A DNA stretch of 64,000 nucleotides from NCBI GenBank assembly GCA_964036155.1, contig OZ038422.1, positions 81,057,201 through 81,121,200 of the forward strand, given 5' to 3'. Shown one piece after another: positions 56,300-64,000 of this stretch. Position numbers and translations under genes: made by a program. Below the pieces are notes generated by a model. It was not told where the DNA came from and did not search any database. It saw nothing but the letters and a program-made list of their open reading frames with translations. Each line of letters opens with the position of its first letter. Position 1 is the stretch's first letter. This stretch comes from Diploscapter coronatus (taxonomy: Eukaryota > Nematoda > Chromadorea > Rhabditida > Rhabditidae).

Positions 56300-57331
56300 T
56301 GAGAAGGGCGAATAGCCTACGTCTGGTTAGTTACATTTTAAAGTAAACTCGTTTCTTGTTAAATATTAAAAAAGGCAATTTGAATTATTCGCCACTTCGC
56401 ATCCTATGTAATATTGTAAAGAAAATTTCCTACCATAAGCTGTTGACGAATTTTTCACTTGGTGAAGTGGCGATGATTCCGAAGGGCCAAAAAGGTGATA
56501 AATTAATCTTATAACAGACGTCTATATCGCTTTTAAACTTCTAAAATTTCATTCCATTATAGACCTAGCAAAAAGATTCGCATATGAGATTGAGAAAGAG
56601 TTATGAAAATTATTCATAATATGTTTGAAACACTGAATTTCAAATACTTTTTGATCTACCGACGACTGAATATTGCATAATAACGAAATTTGAATATTCA
56701 TTTGTATACCTTGCTAAATTTAGAGAAATAATGTTTTTTTCAGGTACTCCTGCACCGTTATCAATCTTGGGGATCGACCACCTCGCTGTGCTGCAATTCG
56801 AATCTCCTGAGTGCCCCCTCCTTCCCTCTATCCAAAGGCTGCAAGAAACAAGATCCCCAATTTCATCCATTATTATTTCCAATCCAACTCACCCGTTTCT
56901 CCTGACTAAATTAATTTCCTAATTTTTATAGGTAAGGGAATTTGTGGAAATGAGAACTACATTCTTCTTATTGTTTTTTTTTTTAGTTTTCTTGAATTTC
57001 CTTTCCTACGTCCATTTTAATTCATATATTCTATTTATATTTTCTCAGGGATTAATTTAGAGTTTAGGCTCTTTTATTTTATTTTACTATCTTACTTATA
57101 AAATTAATCCAGAAATTTTCTTTGTGTACCCCCTGTTTATAGACAAATCGCTAAAACTCCCAACTTCGACTCCCTCGTAGCCCCACCCACTTTAGGGGAT
57201 ATGGCTTATTTTTCATTTTTTTTTGTGACCAGAGTCCAAGGGGGGATATTCACTCACATGGTTCATATTCAGATTTGAAGATTTTTGCAGTAATGCAATT
57301 TTTTGTTCGAGTCTTACACAGAATATGTCTT
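56300..57331. other. 3' flank of the Kelch gene
   Basis: It contains a TTTTTTTCAG acceptor at about 56742 followed by open frames (YSCTVINLGDRPPRCAAIRI in one frame, a 60-codon frame in another), possibly a 3' exon or UTR of the Kelch gene. The rest is AT-rich up to the duplication boundary at 57332. Confidence 0.35.
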
Positions 57332-57567
57332 AACATTTTCGTTTTAGCATTGTATTTTCGTGATTTTTTCTTCGATTCTATTTTTGAATTTCATCGTTCT
57401 TCTTTTGTATTCTGAAACCTCGAAGTTTTGACGCGCTTTTTGTTCTGCATTTCTCGGGCAGAATAAAACCCAACTTACAATTTTCATGGATCTCTCCAAC
57501 TTATATTTTTGACTGGCAAATTTGTCAATTTCAGCATTTATTTTCCTGGGATATTTTTTCTTTCGAA

Positions 57568-57645
57568 CTCAGCATAAAACTGCCTATACGCATCGACAGT
57601 TGCCGACAAATGCCGATCGATGCGGATAGGCAGTTCTTATGTTGA
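57568..57645. repeat. Palindromic element, copy 2
   Basis: CTCAGCATAAAACTGCCTAT pairs with ATAGGCAGTTCTTATGTTGA. It is the better-preserved version of the element at 49603-49682. Confidence 0.7.
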
Positions 57646-58039
57646 GGCGTTTTCTATCCTCACGACCACTGACCATCCCTCGAATTGTCTTCACTTTTGA
57701 CCTCACAATTGATTCGAATCTTCTGCGTTCTGGTGGGACAGTAAATTTCTTAATCTTCAACTATTGTCACTTCGATGTTGTTCCAATAAGAACTTGTGTC
57801 AATCCAAGTTCTGACTGACGCCACACAACAAAAAGCACGGCAATTTATACGTGTGAAAGTGCTGGCGAGAGAAACAAATTCGATCTTTTGAAAATATCGA
57901 TGGAGTATCTCTTCTGCATTGTTTTATTCTGAAAGACTTTATTTTGTTACATTTTCCAATTGAACTATTCCAAAATTGAAGAACACATTAAGGCTTACTA
58001 AAACTATTCTTCGAAAAATTATTTCGCTAAATCATTCAA

Positions 58040-60375
58040 ATGTCACATCTGCCTCAGGTTTGTACAAATTTTACATTCAATAATTTGTCTATGTATTTCA
58101 GACGACGCTGGTAGACTTGCCACCTGAAGTTCTCCAGATAATCTTCTCGCGTCTGTCGATTGGAGATTTGGGCCAAATCCAACGAGTTAATAAACGCCTG
58201 CATGCCGTTGCGAATGAAATAAGAAATCCAGCTGGAAAGCGATTGGCCTGCAAAAACAGGATTGGAATAAATGTTTATTTCGGTGATCGTCATGTGCCTG
58301 AAGATGAACACCAATTGGTATTTCCATTTTTCAATCTTGGAAATTAATCGATTTATTCATTTTAATAGTCGTTATAAATAAAAATCGAACATTTTTCAAG
58401 AGATAAATCTATTTGCCATAAAGTAATATCTATTTCTTTCAGAAATTCAACGAAATTGCCATTATTCATATCTATGATCTAGATGAAACAGGTAAGATAA
58501 TGTTATTGAAAATAATGAAATGATTTATTCAGCCACTAGATATATTATCAAAAGATGGTGTTTCTCTTGTGATTTATATCTTGACTCAGATTTTGTTAAA
58601 ATAGTGTCATAAGAAAAGTACCTCTTTCATATTCTTCATTGTTTTTGAAGAAAGATTTTTTGCTAAGGGGGCGGAGCGAAATATGAAATACATGGTACAG
58701 AGACGCAGAGTGCAGTGGCTTATTCGCGGGTATCTCTTCCTCCTTCCTCTGTAAAAGTTTTTTGATAGACAAATGAGTATTTGGATATAATTTTTGATTA
58801 TTTGATTTGAACCTGACATCAGAGAAACGTATTGTTTAGGCTATCGACCTCATCCGAGCATGAGAATTCGAGCTACATGTTGTGATAGACATCCACAACC
58901 AACTGAGGAGCAGATTCGAAACGTGTGTCAAGAATGGCCCAGTATGAAAATCGAAGAAGCTTTCAAATTATCCCTTGAAGGTAGAATTTAGAGGAAAAAA
59001 CTGAAACTTCGATCAAATAATTTATTTGCTTTTTGTAGAAATTGAGGCACGAATAAATGAAGCTCGCGAAAATGATCCAGATGATTTATTCGACTATGAA
59101 CCAGTTAGCGTGGAGCAGGTAATACGATTAATATTCTAGAGATATGTGATTTTCAGAAAAAAAATTTAGGCATTTTGGACGAGAACTGAAGCTTTCGATT
59201 ATCTCAAGGATCTGCTTTTCTATACTTACTATGAGTATGGCTATGTCGATTCACTAACATTGGTAAGTGCTTATATTGATTTTTAATTCGAAATACAGAT
59301 TATTTAGGGAAGTGTAACTAAGGAAGCGTGGATAGAAATGAGAGATTTTTTTGACACTCATAGCTATTTGATTAGGAATAAAACTTCAATAAGTATCGAA
59401 TTTTATCCTACCAACATCAGTGAACTCTTTGCATCACCATTCTTTTCTAAAGGTGAGAAAAATTATATTATTTTCGAGATTCTATAAAAAAAAAAAATTA
59501 GTGCAAAATTATGTTAATTTAATTTATACCGTATTTTCTCTAATAGAAGCTCCCCCTACCTTTTCGCATTTAGTCAGTCATATCACCCAAAATCGTATCG
59601 AAACATAGAAACACAAAACATTTGATCAAATTTCGAGCTCATATCTCTAATATCCATGCACTTTTATAATGCATTTCTAGCGAAAATTCGGAGTTCTGGG
59701 CCCTCAAAGTTGACCTCCAAAGGGTAGCTTCTATTAGAAAAAATACGGTATCATATTTACTCGGTAGTAAACATCATGAGGTTATGATTTTAGGCGTTAA
59801 ATCTTTGTCAATTTTATATTCCAACGATGTTGGAATTGAGCCGAACTATGAATTATTCAGACACGAAACTGTGATAAACGTAGGTGTAGAATAAGTGCTA
59901 TTCATAAGAGTTTTTCGATCTGGTTCATTTAGGCTGAAACGTTATTCGTTGGACCCTCCGGATCTGATGGACTGAAGTGCTTCGGACTTGATGATGCATT
60001 TCTTGCCAACATGAAATATAAAAGATTTCATATTGAACAAGTGAACATGACAAATAACTGTCTGGAAATTCTGCTAAAGGTAATTTTTGAGAAACTATTT
60101 TTAAATTATCGTTATAATTAAATAATTATATTTTTTTATTTCAGCATTTCTATGAGAATCGTAAGAGGCACGTCGATAACTGGTACTACTCATTTGGAAT
60201 TGTTGGGCCAATCGATTTGGAAAAATCTCTTAAATCTCTACCGGAGTCAGCAATTCAAACTCGAGAAGATGAATTTGCAATAGAACGGATGCTGACAAAT
60301 CGGCATGACGAGAAACTCATAATTAAATACGATCAATTCGAGGATTATTTCATTCTTATCATATCAGGTTATTAG
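58040..60375 (+). CDS. F-box protein, copy 2, intact
   Basis: Substrate adaptor of an SCF-type ubiquitin ligase: the F-box binds a Skp1-related protein. Ten exons join in phase: 58040-58057, 58102-58317, 58443-58491, 58840-58980, 59039-59118, 59170-59262, 59308-59452, 59794-59879, 59933-60079 and 60145-60375, giving 401 residues. The F-box is at about residues 9-45 (VDLPPEVLQIIFSRLSIGDL, then QIQRVNKRLHAVANEI). The rest resembles the variable substrate-binding part of worm F-box families (NMTNNCLEILLKHFYEN near residue 318), but I cannot assign a named domain. The C-terminus differs from copy 1 because of a frame change near 60361: it ends ISGY and TAG here, against a longer end in copy 1. 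Confidence 0.82.
59527..59750. mobile_element. TACCGTATTTTC inverted-repeat element, copy 2
   Basis: Same element as 51533-51756, same length (224 bases) and same intron position. It therefore arrived before the duplication. Confidence 0.85.
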
Positions 60376-62340
60376 ATTCTGTATAGCAATTACTAAATGA
60401 CGGAGTATTTTCTACAATATCTCTTTCAAATTTCATCCTCTCATCTATATTTAACTAGAGTACTCCCCCATTTAGTAATTACCATCCTGTATCGATTATT
60501 ATTACTTCTATTATATAATTACGTAACCGCCCTTTTTTAAATTTAATTTTTTATGCTTTTTTTAAATTGTTACGAAGAGAAGTGCAGAAGTCCATCATGA
60601 GTCGAAGTTGAGTAATGAAATTTTTCATTGGAATTGCGCAAAATTTGTTAAATTCGAATAGAATAAAGTTCAAATGTTGTATCATGTCGAAAAACAAAAC
60701 GATCGAATAAAATGGGAAACAACTGCAGAAAAGTGCTCCGTACAAAAATGGACATAACTTTTGATAGAATGGACCGTTTTTGAAAATTTAAAAGTTTTAA
60801 GTCCGTACCGATCTCGGTCATCACTGATATCAAATTTACCCACTTCAACCTACTTTGAAAAGTCACTTGGCCTCTATACCCAACTCTAACTCTGTACCCC
60901 AATTCAATCTATGTCAAACTACATGCTAGATCTAGGGACCGCGAAGTGGCCTCTAAATCGAGTGAGTACGTAATAGTTCGTTGTCAAACTGAAAGTCCCC
61001 CATCACGTGAATTTTCTCTTTCTTTATCGAATTTGCTTTTGCTGCTGTTTCCATGGAAATCTGCTGATTGCGGTGGATAAGAACGAGAATGAGACTTGGA
61101 TAAGAAACAATGCGAAGGTAAGTGGAGACAGCAAGAGGAGAAGAAGGAGAAGACACGCAATGGAAACCGGGTAATTGGACAAGAAGGCAAGAAGGCGAGC
61201 AATTCCGGTAAGCTCAGTAGCTAAACAGCCAACCGCTCAATCAATTCAGAATTATAGTAGAAGGCATTCTTTATTAGTTTATAAATATTTTTGTTGTAAT
61301 TCGACCATTGTAAGTACACAGCAAGTGATATGCATTTTATATCTTATCTAAAGTCGTCTCTTCTGGTTAGCATATACCGAATATGTCAATGCTCATGAAG
61401 CATAATTTGTATCAATTATTTGACAAGGTGCTACGAGTTTTATAATGTCTAATTTCAAACACGTTATTTTATACAACTTTAACTCATTTCTATGTTTCTA
61501 TACAGGATCCTAATCATGATAAAAAAAAGATTGAATACTATATAGTTGAAAAAACATGCTAGTCATTACTGCACAATCATTTGAAGCTATATCGAAGATT
61601 GGAACTAAAATTAACTGCGAATATCATTTGCTTCTTTAGAATTTAAATTGTTTTGTTTTTTTTTTCGAAAATTTAAGTTTTACTTTACTAAGTTGTCGAT
61701 TAAATCTTATTTTTAGCCGAATGGATGATAAAATTATTAAGCTTTTCTGTACGAGCTATAACCTATAATTACGTAATTCTTGCCACAAATCATATAAATA
61801 TTTCCCACCAAATAAGTGCATGCTTCTCATGATTAGTACACAATGAGTTTGTAACCGATATTTATTTGTTTTGCCTATTATCCTGATTCGACGATAATTA
61901 GTCGTCATCTTTGTTGGTTTGGTTGCTCATTAGCCCTTTTGCTGTTGCTGTCTGCAAATTTCACCCCCTCCCAGCTTTGCCTCCTTTCATTTCTCAAATT
62001 CACTCGTCATTCTTGTCGATACTACAACTTTTTGTCTTTCCACATTTCCAACCTCTTTGAATCCATATATTTTCTTCATGACGCAGTACTCAGCACACTA
62101 TCAGCACATATTTAAACTCGTCGATATTTATTTGCACTTTTTTTTATTTCAGCGAATACATTTTTCTTCTACTATTCAGCTTATTGATCTTGATCAACTT
62201 ATTGAGATACGAAAGTTATTATTCGAGAACAGGGTTCGATTAATTCGTTAATTCCATACGCTTTTATCTTTCTTAAAGGTACATATTTTGTTTTTGTCTC
62301 TATAAAAAAAACTATCATTATGCATGAATTTCAGCAGTAA
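60376..62340. other. Intergenic region
   Basis: Contains the end of the right duplication and then the dispersed repeat (60746-60880). The remainder is AT-rich. Frames here (for example 60953-61202 minus) lack splice context and recognisable content. Confidence 0.45.
60746..60880. repeat. Dispersed repeat, copy 2
   Basis: Partner of 39574-39710. Both contain GGTCATCA, CTGATATCAAATTTA and CACTTGGCCTCT in the same order. Confidence 0.65.
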
Positions 62341-63218
62341 ATGTGGCGGACATTCAAAAGTGAAATCGATACTGTGCCTTCCATAAGCGAACAGCAACCG
62401 ACAGTCGAAGTAGTGCAAAGGTTAGATGTTGAAAATTTTCAAATCGTCAATGACTGAGCAATCTGAATGTGAATAGTTACACCCCAAATTTGCGCACGAA
62501 TACTTGAGCATATTTAACGTCAATTTGGCGATACAGCGAATAGAAATATCTTGAAATCAAGCACTATTTTATGCTGCGTAAAATCGGTACTTTGAATGAA
62601 TTGGTATAAAGTTTGGCAGATTTTATAAGCTGGAGTGATTTTATGTTTGCAAAATTTCAATAGTATTGGTACACGATAATCAGGTTAATCAGAATAAGGA
62701 AAATACGATCCTTAGTTCCACTTATTTGCTTGCCACTTTATTTCAATTAATATTTTGGACTACTTATTCGAAATGCTACGATACACAATTTTCATATCTA
62801 AATTTGCACTATGTTCAATTATTCATTCTCTAACGATACACCCTGATATTACAGTATCCGCATTGATCTGATTTAAAAATTTTGATTACCTTCAAGTGAG
62901 ACCTCATAACTTCAACAATCCTGTCTAAATAGCTTGAGTTATTATGACATTTCATAGTGATTATGTACACATTTAAAAAAATACTTAGAAGCGATCTTCC
63001 TAATTATAGCTAGAATTAAGCAAAATTTTAAGATTGACTTCGAACATTACATTGCTAAATGACACTTTGTATCATAATGTGATCTATGAAGTTCTTCAAA
63101 TCATCTGATTATCAGTTTCAAATTATCTTATCTGAGAGTCCTGCAATTATCGTTTGTGCAGAGCTTCGCTACTTGGCAACGACGCGCTCGCAGTTCTCGG
63201 AAATTCGAAGCTTCATTC
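62341..63218 (+). CDS. Possible 5' exons of a gene, model incomplete
   Basis: An ATG at 62341 follows a GAATTTCAG acceptor by six bases, a good spliced-leader start. Exon 1 (62341-62419) reads MWRTFKSEIDTVPSISEQQP then TVEVVQ and ends at a GTTAGA donor in phase 2. An acceptor TTTGTGCAG at 63161 gives an in-phase exon reading ASLLGNDALAVLGNSKLHSK, which is open to a TGA shortly after a GTAACA donor at about 63217. The gene may continue beyond the window. The last 700 bases show no clear further exon. I do not recognise the protein. Confidence 0.4.
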
Positions 63219-64000
63219 GAAAATAGTAACAGATTGACGCAGTGCCGGGTCGTACAACAGCTACACTCTGTTGTGCTGTTTTGGCTGCATAGCCATTTCT
63301 CCTACAGCCCTGCTAATGAATCTGCTCTTCAGTCTTCGGAGAGAGCTCTAATTATTTTGTTCATAATGGAAGTACACGAATATTATCGTCACTCATCTAC
63401 ACATCAAAACGTTTACCCCCTTAAAAACAAAATTATTGCAAACTTCATTCATACAGTAAGAAACTGACACATCGTGGCTTCAGTATCTATTAGAAATGAC
63501 AAAAATTGCGTAAGAGAATAATCCAGCATGATTTACTAAAAAAATCGGATATAGCAATTTCGAGCGACCTATGAAGATAAAGTGTGACAGGGTATGACTG
63601 AATGCCTGATATGCCTCCCCCCTCGCTGACCGCTTCTCAGCTAATCTCCTTATTCATCCATATCCATCCATATTCATTCATGTGCATCATTTCCCCTCTT
63701 CTCACTTTCTGTATTTCTGAGTCTGTGACGTGGTTGACTTTTCCTTTCATACACTAATAGCCCCTAGTGATGAGATGATAAGGGATAGGAGATAGGGGAT
63801 ATAGAGGCAATGGGAAGAGTGGGGATGCGCCCAGAAGCCACGCCCACTTCAAGTGCGTCAACAGCAGAATGAAAAGCTGAAAAACGTTGAAAGAGATGAA
63901 GGAAACACAACATGACTGACTGAGTGCTCATCAGCACACGCAGTAGATCTGTAGCCGTACTCTCATCAGATAGTCCCTCCAGCCCAATCCCCCTCTACCA
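63219..64000. other. Right-edge region
   Basis: Mostly non-coding in appearance, with pyrimidine-rich sequence at 63610-63720 and purine-rich sequence at 63770-63830. The 103-codon frame at 63156-63467 overlaps the candidate exon in another frame. Confidence 0.35.

Larger units (their letters stand above)
57332..60759. repeat. Large direct duplication, right copy
   Basis: Second copy of 49367-52779. It begins at AACATTTTCGTTTTAGCATT and ends just before a dispersed repeat that is also found at 39574. Confidence 0.92.

Noticed and set aside
1..64000. CRISPR arrays, bacterial operons or prophage
   Set aside because: There are no regular spacer-repeat arrays and the genes are intron-rich and animal-like throughout.

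Overview
The window looks like nuclear DNA from a free-living rhabditid-type nematode. Every recognisable gene is split by GT-AG introns, many only 45-100 bases long, with TTTCAG-type acceptors. Several starts lie a few bases after a free TTCAG, as expected for spliced-leader trans-splicing. The gene families also fit: a worm AGO-clade Argonaute, a worm-specific WAGO Argonaute, MATH-BTB, an Srx chemoreceptor and expanded F-box genes. I could not name the species. Intron-exon models below were read by eye from splice signals and frame continuity, with no transcript support.

Left third. A truncated membrane-protein gene runs off the left edge (minus). Next are a complete mitochondrial very-long-chain acyl-CoA dehydrogenase of 18 exons (1296-6659, minus), a divergently transcribed 310-residue gene of unknown family (7255-9525, plus) and a BATH-42/SPOP-like MATH-BTB adaptor (10643-15634, minus). 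A 3.4 kb gene-free stretch follows.

Centre. A long slicer-competent AGO-clade Argonaute resembling ALG-3/ALG-4 spans 19093-28609 (minus). After it come a 152-residue two-helix membrane gene, a tRNA-derived SINE with clear target duplications, and two tandem copies of an unrecognised multi-pass membrane gene (32523-34684 and 36377-38524, minus). An Srx-type seven-helix receptor follows (40819-43836, plus), then a second Argonaute of the WAGO type with all three catalytic positions replaced (44680-49228, minus).

Right third. A 3.4 kb segment carrying an F-box gene occurs twice in direct orientation (about 49367-52779 and 57332-60759), flanking a Kelch-repeat gene (53545-56299, plus). The right F-box copy is intact (401 residues). 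The left copy has lost an intron acceptor and is probably broken. The last 3 kb holds a likely first exon of a gene that may continue to the right.

Functionally the strongest theme is small-RNA silencing: one primary-type slicer Argonaute and one slicer-dead secondary-type Argonaute about 16 kb apart, plus two ubiquitin-ligase adaptor types (MATH-BTB and F-box). The region is full of small inverted-repeat elements in introns, and both duplications show signs of recent gene conversion. I found no CRISPR array, rRNA or functional tRNA gene.
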